Source: Dasyornis broadbenti
Taxonomy: Eukaryota; Chordata; Aves; Passeriformes; Dasyornithidae
Direction: 5' to 3'
Assembly (NCBI GenBank): GCA_013397935.1
Contig: VZRN01006634.1
Span: 529,756-593,755 of the forward strand
Length of the DNA: 64,000 nt
Shown here: piece after piece, positions 1 through 13,376 of the stretch
Numbering within the stretch: the stretch's first letter is position 1
Layout: every line of letters begins with the position of its first letter
Translations under genes and position numbers: made by a program
Notes under the pieces: generated by a model
Database searches by the model: none
Told to the model about the DNA's origin: nothing
The model's input: only the letters and a program-made list of their open reading frames with translations

Positions 1-3000
1 TATATCTGATTTTTTAAAAATAAACTCAGCTTTGACTTATGTATGCTAAAAGAGCTATTTTCACTGTATTCATTTTTCACTGTACTTAGCCTAGCATCTA
101 GTAGCCACAACTGCAGGGAAAAGGATGCTGCTTTGCACATAACTAACAAGAATTTTATTCACAGTCCTATAAAATTTCTGTTTTTTATCTGGCCTGCCAT
201 TTTCTAAATCAAATTGTGCTCAGACAATCAGGATGCTTACAAGTTATGAAGATCAGAAAATGTTTCTTCAGTAATAAATAAGATTGAATGTCATTTTCTC
301 TCCATTCATTGAGCTAACCCTCAACAGCTTTCTGTAGAAGTCAACTGGTGATTGACATGTAACCTACTGCAGGTTAAATTCAATATCTTTCACCCATAGG
401 TTTCAAATTATCACCTAAAATAAATGTCAGACATCTTTTGAAAAATACTATGAACATTTAAGGGCACATAAATATTTGATTTTACTCCTGTTGAAAATGT
501 AACATTACTTAAAAGACAAAAAAACTCCCATAACTCCAGGTGTCTTGATAACTTGAAATTGCTATGCTACACTTGTCCTACATATCATGTTCCTGCACAT
601 ACATAATAAGCTGAATTTATTGAAAATCAGTTTTAAAGATAATTTTCCTACCCAATAGTTCAAGCAAGAATTCTCTGGCTGTGGCTAAATCTGATTTAGT
701 ATTTGAAGACAGTTTTTAGCAAGCTCAGCTCCATGCTGTTTCTTATTGATGCTTGTGTCAGCAAGCATTTCTTACTTCCCATCCTCAGATTGTAACTGGA
801 AGTCCTAGCCAAAAAGGGAAGTTTCAAATCCCTCTTGGCTTTTCATGCAAACTCATTTACAAGATTTTCCCAGGGTATGGGTGAAATTCCTCTTTTCTTT
901 GAACAAAGAATAGCACTAGCTGACTTCAACAAATGCAGATGTATTTTTTTAACTGCAGATATTAAAATTTTACCATTTACAAAATATAACAACTCTTTTT
1001 TTTGACTACAACATTAAAAAGAAGAATTTATTTTATTATGATTGCAGGATGATAGGCAAAGGTCCTGAAGTCCTATAATGCTTTCAGGGTTCATTAGATT
1101 GTGAACATACATTGCCTTCACAGTCACAGAATCTCAGCTGCCTTCTGCACACACCACCACAGCTGGAGCAGACAGGAGCAGACTGTCCATCTTCATAACA
1201 CAAATTGTGCTGACTGAATGACCTTTGGCTTGATGCCTAACCTGCTATAGGCTATTATGGCTCTACATTTGCACAATGTGCAATTCAGTTTAGCAGACTT
1301 CCATCCTGTACTTGAGAACTTGCTATAGTGCACTGTCTGTTTCAGACACTTTCCATCTTTCACTGAGGAGAGGAAATCCCACGTTTAGCCATATTTCACC
1401 AGCTCAAGAACCACTGCCACAAAACTTCGAAGTTACCATGCAGTTGTCTATGCCTGACTTGCACTAGCAATACTGATCTCAGGACACAGTTGACACAAGT
1501 ACTCAGGGAAATTCATCCCTTTTCGAGAAAATATTTGGGGTTTGGAAAACCAGTGTCACAAAAGAGTGTCTTAGATGGCCAGCAAGAAGTCCATAGCTAT
1601 ATATTAGGGACCTTCAATGGAAAATTTTCAACATGAATTCAAAAGTTATTTTCATCTACTTCTTCATAACTTCAGATCACATCAGTCTAGCAAGTGTAGA
1701 TCTGGAACTACTGTCTGTTTCTAGAATTTAACTTGCTTTACAAAGTTACTCCAAGAGGTTACAAAATGATGTTTCTCTTCTAAGGTTATCCATATCCATC
1801 TGGTTTCAAATATAGCATTCCTCTTTCTTTCACAACTCTGTTTGTTCCATGCGAAGGCGTCCTAATACCTCCCTCATTTGTTTCCCATTGTTCTGAAAGT
1901 GTGGGATTGACTCAACAGACATATATATGTATACACACACACATTTATATAGTTGCTTTTCATTGTGGTTTACTTTTGGAGAGCTTCTTTACAGCTTGGA
2001 AGTTTTCAATGTCTTAGAAAAGTACTGATGGTGTCTAGAATATGCCTTGGCGTACATGAGACAGAGAATATAGGGCTTGCAGCTGTAGTATTAAAAAATG
2101 TGTAAAGCTACAAACTTAAAGAATATGTGTGAGTCATAAACTGTTTAAAACACGCCCTATCAAGTACATCCTGTATTCCTGTCACGTCAGTTGGTCTTAC
2201 TTCATACCTGCTACTCCAAGAAAAAATGAGCTGACACATTTAAGCAAGTGAATAAGGTAACAAAAGTCATGAAAGATCAGAGACAGAGCAAAAGAGGAGA
2301 TGTGCTGCCTGCGTATAGTCTCTTACTTGGACAAATCTGAACCTTTTTCAGTGTCAGGCACTCTTAGATTTGTAACTAAAGTGTATTCTCCTAACAAATC
2401 TGTCGGAGTTTGAAAACAGCCTTTAGCGAGGGAATGAACAGAAACTATAAGCAAAGCAGTTTCTTGACAATATATTCCTCACTAGAACAGCTCACAATAA
2501 GGTTTTCTATTTGTTTTCCACTGTTATTCAGGATTTTATCCAGACTAAGGGATTTCAAAGGACCTGCTGATGACTGGTGCCAAATAACTGAAATACATAC
2601 ATACACTGTAAGTTGCAGGCTCAGTTGCCTGCCTTTCAAGCATTTCATTCCCACCTTCAATAGGGTAAGTTTTTGTCTTCCTGCTTCCAAATTGCTAAAG
2701 TGGGCACATCAAATAATTGAATTGCATCATATTTGCACACACAAATATTCCTTTTTGGAAATATTTGAGCAAATTCCTCTTTTGTACTCATACATGACAC
2801 TACATTGAATGCATAATTTAGTACTTATTTTCAGAACAAATAGCCTGGAAAAATTGCATGCACAATTGATAGTAATTTGAGTGTGCAACCTGAGGTTGGA
2901 GCTTATTAACATATTCATTCTGCCTAAGCTCTGTGTGCAAACTCAAACCATGCTGTCTCTTAACAAAAATTGTACCAGGCAGCAGAAAAAGCATGAACAT

Positions 3001-5473
3001 CAGATCAGTGCATTCTACAACTCAGAATGAAACAGAATAAAGGAAAAGAACACAATGAAGTGTAGACAATTATTTAAATTCACCATAAAGCAAAGCCAAA
3101 AGCTTTTATGGAAAACAGATTTTATTATCGTGATAAAAAAAATTCATAATTCTGTAAAACTTCTAATGCATCTGTCTGTAGTTTTCACAGCAGAAAAACC
3201 CTAGCAACAGTAGAAAAAACTTAAGTCATAAAATGAACTCCTGTAGTTTTATTTATTTATTAAAATAAATTAAGTTGTTTATTGGTCATAGCACCTTTAG
3301 GCTGTCCATCTCTAACCAAAGTCTACGTTTCCCACACCTACAGTTCATGGCACAAATTTGGGCACCCTTTAATATTAAACTTATGGTGTTTATCCAAATA
3401 CTATATAATTCTGCTTCCTGACTGGTGGTGAAGTAAGACCTAAATCATCATCCAGAAAGAAAAATCATAATTGCATTTTCCCTCTACACGAAATCAGGAC
3501 TGCAGAGATATAATAATGGACATCCTGATATAACATTGGCATACATGCATGGAATGAGAAAAGAGCTCTGTCATATGGAAGAGAATTCCTTAGACAGCCA
3601 CTTGTCTTGTGTGAGGGCAGTGGCATCATACAATTTTCTTAATTACTATCTATGAAATAAAGAGAGCATAGCAACAGAGCATACATATGCAAAAAAGAAT
3701 ATAGTAACATTTACAAAGTGTTCTCTGTGTGCTGACACAAGTACATGGACAAAACCTTAAATAAAAAATCTTAAAAATAACTGACAAATTAAGGAAACTG
3801 CTAAAAGTATAAATTCACTATGAACCAAGGTTATGTATTTAATAGTACAGTTTTGCAGAGTATGTCTTTCAGCACTGATGCATTACATAAGAGGATTTGA
3901 CAAGGTTACAATTTGTGTTACTAATGGAAATTCTTTTCAAGAATTAACCTTTAGGCTAAAAAGAATGACAGATATTCAAATATTCTCAAATGAGTATTTG
4001 AATTGAAAATTTCTATTCATTTTTGCTCCCCAACAGAACTTCCATCCTGCATTGCAGTGTGTCATACACACAATTGAATTCTTAACAGCTGCCATTCAAA
4101 GGAGATGCAGAGGACCATTTGAAAGTAATATTTTGCTCTGTGTGACATCTCATTTTTTTTTTTTCTCAGAAATCATAATTTTTTTACACATCTAGTAGTC
4201 TTCCTAACAGGAAACCAGCTCTGCCTGTCATTTTGATTGGGGAGGAACCTTGTTTTCCAGGTCACTGGCTTGAATTCTGGAAACAAGATATTCATGAGGG
4301 ACCTGCATGGGGAATTTACATCTCAGTGCAGAGTTTTCCTCTCCATTTGTCAACATACGAGGTCAGTGAGCTGCTCTCTTGTCAGGGGGAAGATAATGGC
4401 TGCTGCATTGCCTCCCACTTATTACACACTCAGTGCATCTGACCTTCATGTGAGACCCCCAAAGCATTCTGATTTTTGGCTTTCCTTATAACCTAACTCA
4501 AGTCCCTTTTCCCACGAACCTACAATCTGTGACTTTCGGTAACCCTCTTCTGTCTTCAATCATATTTTAACACGAGTCCTATTGCTGCACATTCCTTTAT
4601 TTCACAAAAGTATAGGATGCTTCCATTTATTATTATTTTGGTGAAGCGACAGAGTGTTACTACAGTAAGAACTGTAATATACTCTTATTATTTGCTAACA
4701 CTAACAACTTTCTTTAAGCAGTATTATATTTCATCATTACATTACTTGTACCTCCATCTATTTTTCTCAGCTCTTTATGGTTTAAAAAAATATAATAGCC
4801 CATGCTTTTATTCTGAGCTTCTGAATTTAGAAAACAAACCCAAACCACCAAAACAACCTATGTACTGATTAATTTAAATCTGTCATGCTCATATAGTCTA
4901 TTATGTTATCATGTATTAAGTGCTTCTCATGTTAAATATGCAGCAAAGTCAGTGGCTAAAAATGTGAGTACTGAACTTTGATTTTACTAAGGCCTAAAAT
5001 ATATTGAAGTAAAAAAAAAACCATAAGACTGTCAAAAAGACTGCCGTTTCATATGACTTTGATTTGCTGACCCCTAATTCATAGATATTTTCAGCATATT
5101 ATGAGACCTTCCATGTTACCTGTACAATAACAATGAAGACTGTATGACCAATACCATGAAAATGTCACCTTATGGTGCCACAAATGTACATTTAAGAATC
5201 AAGTATCTCTACCACATGAAAGAGACCCCATAAGGAGAAACTGGCTTGTGTACATACGTAAATAAACTAGTGATGAGGTGGTTCTGGAGTAAAATTAAAG
5301 AAGCCTTCCTATACTGAGACTTGAGGGATTTTTATTGAGAATAAACTAATTTTCTTGTTTTCAAAATTTTATTTAAAAATTCAGACTCGATTGTCTCATT
5401 ATTCTAGTCAATATTGTTTCCTACTATATATGACATTTGTGTCATTCACTGAAAAACGTTATGGTTAAGCAAT
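1..5473. other. Unique AT-rich non-coding DNA
   Basis: No gene or clear interspersed repeat is recognised here. It holds short low-complexity tracts: a TATA/CA stretch near 1920-1950 and a T run near 4151-4164. Open frames on both strands near 2410-2808 (132 codons plus, 81 codons minus) show no domain, no repeated motif and no paired splice sites, and can be explained by chance. Two minus-strand AATAAA signals at 5331-5336 and 5368-5373 follow the exon-like segment that ends at 5474. Confidence 0.6.
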
Positions 5474-5580
5474 TCACTTCATGCCAGTGCTCTGCTCCAG
5501 CACTCTGTCAAAAGCTCCACACTTTCGTAGCATGAATGACTCTCCAATTAGTCTGTCTTCAAAGTAAATAGTCCCATGTA
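5474..5580 (-). other. Candidate terminal coding exon, gene not recognised
   Basis: Reading the minus strand, a pyrimidine-rich acceptor (CTCTTTTTTCTCAG) ends at 5581. It is followed by an open frame of 34 codons that stops with TGA at 5476-5474. The frame contains FEDRLIGESFMLRKCGAF, and the first two bases would complete a split codon (phase 1 intron). AATAAA signals lie about 100 and 140 bases beyond the stop, a plausible short 3' UTR. I do not recognise the peptide. Acceptor-like tracts and 34-codon frames are common in AT-rich DNA, so this may be a chance match or a remnant. No convincing upstream partner exon was found; a weak one at 28056-28137 has a compatible phase. Confidence 0.25.
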
Positions 5581-8500
5581 CTGAGAAAAAAGAGATTTTA
5601 AATTATATATAAGCAGCAACAACTGACGAAATGAAGGTGAATAATAAGTGTGGGGACAGTTGACTCACACATACAACTTTTCCTCCAATTCTTAGTTTTA
5701 TAAAGAAAACATTTAGACACCTAAGCCTCAAACTAAATCAATGAATGGCTAAATAACTACTGTTATTTCTGTTAGCAAGATTTTATAATTATTTTATTAA
5801 TGTTGAGAGCTCAGTCTGCTCTCCACAGCTACTTATTGGGAAATTGTCTTTTAGTAGTTGTTGCACTGAATGTTATCTAAGTCAGAAACTGCACCAAAGA
5901 AGTCATTGGTTTGTGATGCTGTGAGGATGCTTCAATATAAGTAACAAAACCATTTCAGAAAACAACAAAAAAATGTTGTATCCTAAAATGCAAGAAAAGA
6001 CACATAGTTCATGTTCAAAATCTTTGCTTTTTTGCAAAATGACCTGCTTTACAATCTGGTTTGGCTCATCTAGTCTGGGACAAGAGTTTCAATATAGCAC
6101 TGGGCTCTAAGAAAATTTGGGAAAGATATTGAAAAAATATAGCATAAAATCCCATCTCTAATTCATGGTTGAGTAAAAAAATCTAAACCCACATAATTGT
6201 GGATGAAAAACCCTAGTCATAGTCAAATTGGTTTATATGTCTTACATTTACTACCAGTTGTTCAATTTACAGAAATGTATTTTAATTTGAATACTTTTTA
6301 AACTTAGTGACAGGAGTCTGAAGAGTGCATGGTATTTACATTTTCAAAGAGTGTATGAGTAGCTAATATAGGAGACAAAATTTCACTCCAGAGAAATAGG
6401 TCTGAGTGGGAAAAATTACCAAACACTATCTTAAGATTTCAACGAGAAATAGTGTAACTTTTTAAGTCAGTATAAAAATAAGATTGCTGTTTTGCATTTG
6501 AGAATATCAGTTCACTGCTTTATTTTCTTGCAATTATTTGAAAATAACGTGGATAACTTTACAATCAAGGTATTTCCTCTTGGCTCCCTGGTATACACCA
6601 GGCTGCCTGAGGAGATGATAGACATCCTAAGGTGTCCACAGCATAATCAGTCTGAAGAGCCTCCAGTATTAAAATTCTAACTAATGATAATCAAAAAGAA
6701 ACAAAAACAATAACAAGGTTGTGTAAAAAAGCCAGCAGATAAAAGGGCTGCATCTGATTTAATAGAGCAGGTAGATGATTTGTCTATATGCTTCTAATAT
6801 GTTTCCCCAAGGTATGTGACTTTTACATGAGACAAAGAGATTTCCCAGCTGTTCCTATTGCAGAATTGACTGAACTGTACTCAGAGAAGACACTTGTGAT
6901 TATTCAGTAAAAACTGTTCATGCAGATGGAGAAGTAATCACATCGTAAGATAGTTAGATGTTTTATATGTATTTTATAGTAGTCAGGAGAGAAGAATCAT
7001 GCATATGCTCTAGTGGACATGCAGGATCACAGGCCAGAGAGGTTAGGAACTGACCAGAAAACAGTTTTGGGAATATGATCTGATCCACTTGAAGACTCTT
7101 GCTGTGAAGATGCTCCTTGCCATCTGGTACAAAAACAACCATCCTTTCTGTCTGAGATATTTCATTCCCCATGCAATAATTTTCCTATACCAATATAAGA
7201 GTATTTTTAACAAGTGGTCTGGATCTTTACACAACAGTAGATATGGCTAAATACTGGCAATAGTCCTGCTTCGAAGTGAAGAAGTTTTATAGTAATCTAG
7301 ATAAGAAAGTGTCAACTAGACCACAAGATAGGAAGTTGCAGCAGACTTCTGGTGATACGCATTGCAAGTCCTGTGTTTCAATAAAATATCATGCGATGAA
7401 AAGGAAAAAATGATTAGACAAGGGAGGTCCTTTTTTTATCTGACAGTTCTATCTCAACTCCTTTCCTTAACAGAGACCTACAAACTTCAGACCAACCTTG
7501 GAAAGCATCACTGTTGCAGTACACCTGGTCTGAAAGTGTTTTTCACACTAAGACAGTGTTCAAACTATCCTCTAAATTTTTTAAAATTTCATATTGAAAT
7601 TAGATTCTCCTCTTAGAAGTAATAAAAGTATTATTATTCACCTGAGGTCTGTCTGACCATACTATGCTCAACAAATTTCAGAAAATACATTGTCTGTAAA
7701 ACTGGAGCAGGAATAAAATGTATATAGTTTGTTTCCTACTGTGTAGCTCAATATTTTGGGACTTTTTAAAAGCACTGAATTTACACACGGATCTGTTATG
7801 TTCCAGATACAAACATACATCCCTTATAAAAATGTCTTCTGTGCCAGAAATTAACAGCGCATTAGACAGTGGTCCAGACACACATGAAAGCCACATTTAT
7901 ATTTCTGCCTTATTTAGGAGGAAGACACCAATGGCATTGTCATTTGGCAAGAAAAAGTGCTTCTGGAAACCAAATTGTGTGAGCTTCTGAAGTTACCTCA
8001 GGTGGACTTTATTCAGTTCTGTTTCTTATTATGATATCCAAAGCACATTTGTATCACCACCACGTTTTTTCCAAACACAAGATCAAATTTGTCTCAAAAA
8101 GAGCTCAGGTTCCTTTGTCTTTGGATACTGGGAATGGTTACCACAATACTTCCCATGGTACTACAAAGCTGGACCAAAAAAAGTCCTAACCTAGGGTCTC
8201 TGTAAAATGAAATGTTTTCCTTCATGCTTTCAGTTATTAAGAGATTCATAATAACATGTAGAATAAGTACTCATGGTAAATACAACACAAGTGAAAAATA
8301 CAATGCACATGAAAAGTACAATGCTTATTATTTGCAATAAAACTTCTGTGGCCAGCACAGCTGTACTCATAAGAGCTTCAGAGCTTGATCTGACACTACA
8401 GAAGTTTGTTCCTATAATGAATAAATACATTGGAGTATAAAAATCATTCGTCAGTTAGAACATAAAAAGCAGAAAGATTAGTCAAAACCACTGAGGAATT

Positions 8501-10777
8501 AAAGAGAGGAAGTCTGCACAATACACATAAGCATACATTATTGATAACTAATAAATTATTCCACTTTGGGGAGAAAGGAGAAGAAATGGACTGAGATAGA
8601 ATGAGTTAATATTATGCATATGATAATTTTTTTAATAATAGAATTTTTTTTCTATTTCATCTTGTGATACAACAAATATAGAGTGCTGCATTGCAAAACT
8701 AAAAAAACCCCAAAAATAAAGAACTCTTTTTCAGGAATTACTTACTTTAAGTGATTACCATGAAAAAAAAGAATGCTGTTGTAAAAACAAGTCTTTTTTT
8801 CTTCTTTTCTCTGTCCCAGAAACAAATTAAGAGTAACTTCTCTATATTATTCTCAAGTGGCTTTTAGAGTTTTGCAGACAACTCAACATATTAATGGTTT
8901 GTTATTTATAAGATTATTCTACTGAAGAATCAGCAAGATAAATAGAAGATGAAATGCAAAAATCTGCTCTGGCAAAACCCTAAGTCTCCCATGCATCTTA
9001 TAGCTTTATGCAGTAATACATTTTTAATACACTTCTTTCCTTCTGTGATTAGACTTGTCAGAACTGGAGCTCCAAGATCACTAACAACTCAGTAGGCCTG
9101 CGACAGTCTTCCAGAACAAGTCCTCCATGTCTGTAAAAGGAAAACCTACTAGCTAAAGAAAACCCAGTACATTATTGTGACGTACACCCTCTATTTTTAT
9201 ATTTTATCATCCCATGGAGCATGGCAGCTCACTAAAGAACTACTTACATATATACAAAAAATAGTCATCTGTTTTCCATCTTCCTAAGCATGCTAAACTA
9301 AATGAACAGTAACAGTGAGGGTGCGCCCCATTTTAACATTCATCTGTGTTTGTGCTGGAATGGAAGCCTTTCTGGTTTTTGGGTAAGACAGCAAGTAAGG
9401 ATTATTACCCAGGGCTCCTATTCCTGGGTGAGAATCACTGATTGTCTGTCCAAACTGGCAACTTGTAGCTATGACAACTGACCTTCAAGAACATTTTCCC
9501 TTTTCCCATTATTACCCATATAGATATTATTTAACATGACAATAGGGCATCTTTATAGTTTTTCAGCACATAGCTTGTTGCCCTTAAAATGAAAATATTT
9601 CATTGTCACATCAATGAAGTCACTTCTATAAATGCATGGAAAAGGAGTGCTCATGTTATCTTAGGACTATTTCTGCAGGGGTGACTTGCACATAAGGAAT
9701 TGCATCTTCAAAAAGGATGACAGAAAGAGCTCATGAAATTTATTGCTAAAAGAAAAGTTGGTGCTCAAGCATATACAGAATCATTTTTAGAAGGTAAATC
9801 TTTCATTTAGGGATTTGATTTTTTTTGCTGTCACATTGGTATTAATCCCTGGAGCACAAAGAAAAAGGAATTGTTTTATAACAAGTTGTACACTTCTCAG
9901 ACATTTAGATGGAATTCAGACTCACAGAAAATGCATGATATTATTTGCATCTCTTGGTTTGCTACCAGGAGGTGTACAAAAATCAGAATAAATTTTTAGT
10001 ATTTTATGAGGAGTGTAACTCATATTTCTACTACATTAGGCTAGAATAGGAGTAGCAAGGAGAGAAAAAGCGGAGGAAAGTCTTCACAGAATGGTAAAAT
10101 CAATTTTCAAAAACCTCAAGAATTTCCACCATTCCAATGAGAGTCAATAAAAAAATCAGAAAAGAAAATTCATTGACTAGTTTCCTGATTGTGAAGAAAC
10201 CCCAAGCTCTTGATGTTTATAAAACATCAACACCATGCTATCTATCCTGAAGAAGGGATCTGTACCATTCTCATTTTACTCAAAACTAAATGTACCAAAA
10301 ATCTGAGGGAAAAGGCTTTCAGCTGGTAGTGGGCTATTTTGCTTCAACTTCTAAAACCACAATCCAAATAAATCAATATATTTTTATGAGTTTAGGTGAG
10401 ATATTATAGCTTCATGATATCTTTGCTGTAGTAAAAATGCAGAATTTCTCTGTATCTTTAAGGAAACTGGCTAATTCTAAAACAGCAGAGGTGAAAATAG
10501 ATATGGTAAAAGTATTAATATGTGAGAAAAATCTGTAGTTACTTGCCAAAGGAGAAAGTGAAGAAATTATGTCTCAAATACACCTATCCTACTTTCACTG
10601 GCCTTTTGCATTTGCTTTGCGTGATCCAGATATTCTTTACACAGTAGGTACCCACATAAAGAAAACAAAAAGCGAAAAATTCACAGATACAAATCAATAT
10701 ACATTGTCAAAGTTGCAGGAATATACCACCCAGGACATCCTGCAAAGAGGCGATTAAATCTCTCCTAGCAGCCCTTG
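5581..10777. other. Unique AT-rich non-coding DNA
   Basis: No gene or known repeat family is recognised. A short degenerate tandem array of about 18-19 bases (gaaaaatacaatgcaca-like) lies at 8275-8329, and its reverse strand gives a hydrophobic ORF that is best treated as a by-product. A small hairpin (ACCCAGG, 9-base loop, CCTGGGT) lies at 9407-9429. A reverse-strand C/A tract of the kind seen elsewhere in the window lies at 8701-8716. Overlapping minus-strand frames at 6963-7234 have no recognisable domain. Confidence 0.6.
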
Positions 10778-11246
10778 TCATAGAATCGCAGAACATTCTG
10801 AGCTGGAATGGACCCACAAGGATCACTGAGTCTGACTCCTGGCCCTGCACAGCACCATACCCAAGAGTCACACCATGTGCCCAAGAGCATTGTCCAAATG
10901 CTTCTTGAATTCTGTCAGGATTGATGCTGTGACCACTGCCTGGGGTACCTGTTCCAGTGCCCAGCTACTCTCTCAGTGAAGAACCTTCCCCTGACATCGA
11001 ACCTAAACCTCCCCTGGCACAACTCCAGGCCATTCCCTCAGGTTCTGTCACTGGTCACACAGAGAAGAGATCAGTGTGTGCCCCTCCTCTTCTCTCACAA
11101 GTTGTAACTGCAATAAGGTCTCCCCTCAGTCTCCTCTTCTCCAGGCTGAACAGACCAAGTGACCTCAGCTGCTCCTCATATGGCTTCCCCTCAAGGCCCT
11201 TCACTATCTTTGTTTCCCTCCTTTCGATGCTCTCTAATAGCTTCAT
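10778..11246 (-). mobile_element. CR1 LINE, 5'-truncated 3' fragment
   Basis: The fragment starts on the plus strand with tcatagaatcgcagaacatt, the reverse complement of the avian CR1 3' tail, so the element runs on the minus strand. Its minus-strand frame at 11246-11055 reads the familiar end of CR1 ORF2, including LGLFSLEKRRLRGDLIA, preceded by a version of the RRATKMVKGLE segment. The frame then decays into the 3' untranslated part. CR1 copies are normally truncated at the 5' end by incomplete reverse transcription, and this one has lost all of the endonuclease and the catalytic reverse-transcriptase core. The 144-codon plus-strand frame at 10957-11391 is antisense to it. It is a dead copy with no expected function. 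Confidence 0.93.
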
Positions 11247-11540
11247 GTATTTTATATCTTATATTGCATTTCATCCTACATCATGTAGGTCTGTATATTA
11301 CATGTTTGGCCAAGTATGGAATATTTATACTCATTTTCCTACAAAGCAAGAATTTATGTTTTCTGAGTCAGAAAACATAAAAACCAGATAAATTTCAATA
11401 CAAAATTAAGAGCATAGAGTTTTATAGGGTTTCAAACAGGTAAGAAAAATACCTATTCTACAAAGTCTTCCAAGGTCCCGAGAAGTAAAAGGGTTAAAAA
11501 TGCATCCATCATCAAAGCACTGATATCTGTCATCAATAAG

Positions 11541-11612
11541 CTACATTTAGATGTCCTTATCTATCTGAATTTCAGTCAAGCATTTGCTGCAATGCTATAA
11601 GAGAACTCATTA
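11541..11612 (+). mobile_element. Decayed CR1/L2-type reverse transcriptase motif A
   Basis: The plus strand reads DVLIYLNFSQAFAAML followed by a stop. This aligns well with the CR1-clade reverse-transcriptase motif A, whose usual form is V-Y-L-D-F-S-K-A-F-D. Both aspartates in that block are changed here (LD to LN, FD to FA), so the copy is catalytically dead even apart from the stop. Bases downstream still resemble the following CR1 segment (ctcattagctaagc) before similarity fades. It may be part of the same old insertion as the plus-strand CR1 at 12458, but the distance between motifs A and C is then far too large without an insertion. The boundaries are approximate. Confidence 0.45.
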
Positions 11613-12055
11613 GCTAAGCAGGAGTAGATAGAAATCAGTAGGGAACTCTTGTGAACTAGGGAGATGGTGACAGTTGCACTGAGAGCAGAAATATAGAAGG
11701 GAAAATCTCTATAAAAATACAGGAAATTAACAAAAAAGCTTCAAAAGACTAGATGTGGCTTCATTTGAAATACTGGGGAAATTCTAGCCACTCAGACCAG
11801 GAGGTGGAGGAAGAGGAGGGTGAATTTAAAAACAGAAAGGATAAAGTAGAGGAGAAGCAAAGGAATATCTGGTCAAAGCAGAGTGAGGTGGTAAAATAGT
11901 GTAGTTAATCTGTCTAGCAGAATGAAAGTTAGGAAAATCTTTGATTATCAGTAAGCTCCAGGGAGAAGAAATTACTAACCTATGGTTAGTGCTCAAACAT
12001 ATTTAGGAATACAATACATAGATAAAATCACACTTGGAGAAATATATGATTACAG

Positions 12056-12069
12056 AAAAAAAAAAAAAA
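12056..12069. repeat. A homopolymer run
   Basis: Fourteen consecutive A. It could be a decayed retrocopy tail or simple slippage; no target-site duplication was identified. Confidence 0.9.
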
Positions 12070-12457
12070 TAAGACAGGAAATGTAGCAATATCTTGCAGT
12101 AGTATAAGATCAGAGTGAAGTGACCGAAAGTAGCCAGTTCCACTCTGAAGTCCCATGCCACACAGGAGAACAATATCCTGTGAACTGTGATAACAAAAGA
12201 CGTGAAGATATTAGATTTTTATTTTGGGAAATGTACTGAATGAGGTTTCACATTTCTGATATTAAAGAGCAAGAGATAATAAATGCTAAAAATGCTTGTC
12301 AATTTTAGAATTCTTTACTATGGGGTTTTTCAATCTTTACAGCATCTAGATGTCTATTGTTACAGTCATCTCATAAGTCTGTATATACAGTGTCTTCAAC
12401 TTCATGCATAAATAAACGTGGTTTGTATTTTTGGGGTTTTTACTGACAAGTAAAGAT

Positions 12458-13376
12458 GTACTAAGTTTGCCAATGGCATTGAACTGGGAGGAGATTTTGA
12501 CTCCCTCAAAGGCAGAGAGGGCCCCATAGAAAGACTTGGACATATCAGAGGGCTATGAAATCGCCAACTATATTAAAGTTGACATGGGCAAGTTCTGGAT
12601 TTTGCATCTGGAATGTGCTAACCCTGGATGTATGGACAGACTAGGGAACGAGGCTGGAAAGCAGCGCAATGGAAAGGGCCCTGGGAGTTCTGGTCGATGG
12701 CAAGTTGAACATGAGTCAGCAGTGCCCTGGCAGCCAGGAGGGCCCACCCTGTCCTGGGGGACATCAGGCACAGCATTGCCAGCTGGGCAAGGGAGGGGAT
12801 TGTCCTGTTCTGCTCTGCACTGGGGCAGCCTCACCATGTGTGCTGGGGGCAGTGTTGGGTGTCACAATATAAGGAGGACATAGAGGTATTAGAGAGTGTC
12901 CACAGGAGAGCCATGGAGATGGTGAACGGCCTTGAGGAGAACCTATATGAGGAGTAGCTGAGGTATCTTTGTCATTGCAGCTTGGAGGAGAGGAGACAAG
13001 GGAGACCTCATTGCAGTTACAACTTCTTTATGAGGGGAAGAGGAGGGGCAGACACTGATCTCTTCTCTTTGGTGACAGGACTCCAAGACTCTGGGGAATG
13101 ACATGAAGTTGTGTCAGGGAGGGAGGGAGCTGGGTAGACAGGAATGGACAGGGAGGGGGTCTAGCTTGGATATTAGGAAAAGGTTCTTTACTAAGAGGGT
13201 GGCTGGGCACTGGAACAGGCTCCCCAGGGAAGTGGTCCCAGCACCAATCTGGCAGAGTTTAAATATCATTCTCAGGCACGTAATGTGATCCTTGGGGTGT
13301 CCTGTGAAGGGCCAAGAGTTGGACTTGATGACCCTTGTGGGTCCCTTCCAACTCAGGATATTCTGTGATTCTATGA
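12458..13376 (+). mobile_element. CR1 LINE 3' fragment, sense strand
   Basis: It starts within the reverse-transcriptase region: the frame KFANGIELGG matches the CR1 motif C segment KFADDTKLGG, with the catalytic DD pair replaced by NG. It then follows the CR1 layout: the LNMSQQCP segment, the Y-E-E-x-L region near 12940, and the rest of ORF2. The 3' UTR ends ggacttgatgacccttgtgg, then ttctgtgattctatga. The coding part has several shifts and stops, so only short frames remain (for example 12536-12883 and 13103-13288). The 3' end is complete. The tail (acccttgtgggtcccttccaa) is similar to that of the minus-strand copy at 10778, so the two may belong to related subfamilies. Confidence 0.93.

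Larger units (their letters stand above)
11247..12457. other. Unique DNA with an old LINE remnant
   Basis: Between two CR1 fragments in opposite orientation. It contains the decayed reverse-transcriptase motif described separately (11541-11612), purine-rich sequence at about 11800-11870, an A run at 12056-12069, and a G/T tract (tttggggttttt) near 12429-12440. No gene is recognised. Confidence 0.5.

Noticed and set aside
2410..2808. 132-codon plus-strand ORF in unique DNA
   Set aside because: A frame of this length is expected about once by chance in a window of this size; no domain, splice or promoter signal supports it.
8230..8430. Minus-strand ORF with a hydrophobic stretch
   Set aside because: The hydrophobic part is produced by a degenerate tandem repeat at 8275-8329.
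10957..11391. 144-codon plus-strand ORF, longest in the window
   Set aside because: It is largely antisense to the CR1 fragment at 10778-11246; the open frame comes from the repeat.
12536..12883. 115-codon plus-strand ORF
   Set aside because: Lies inside the plus-strand CR1 fragment and is partly out of frame with ORF2.
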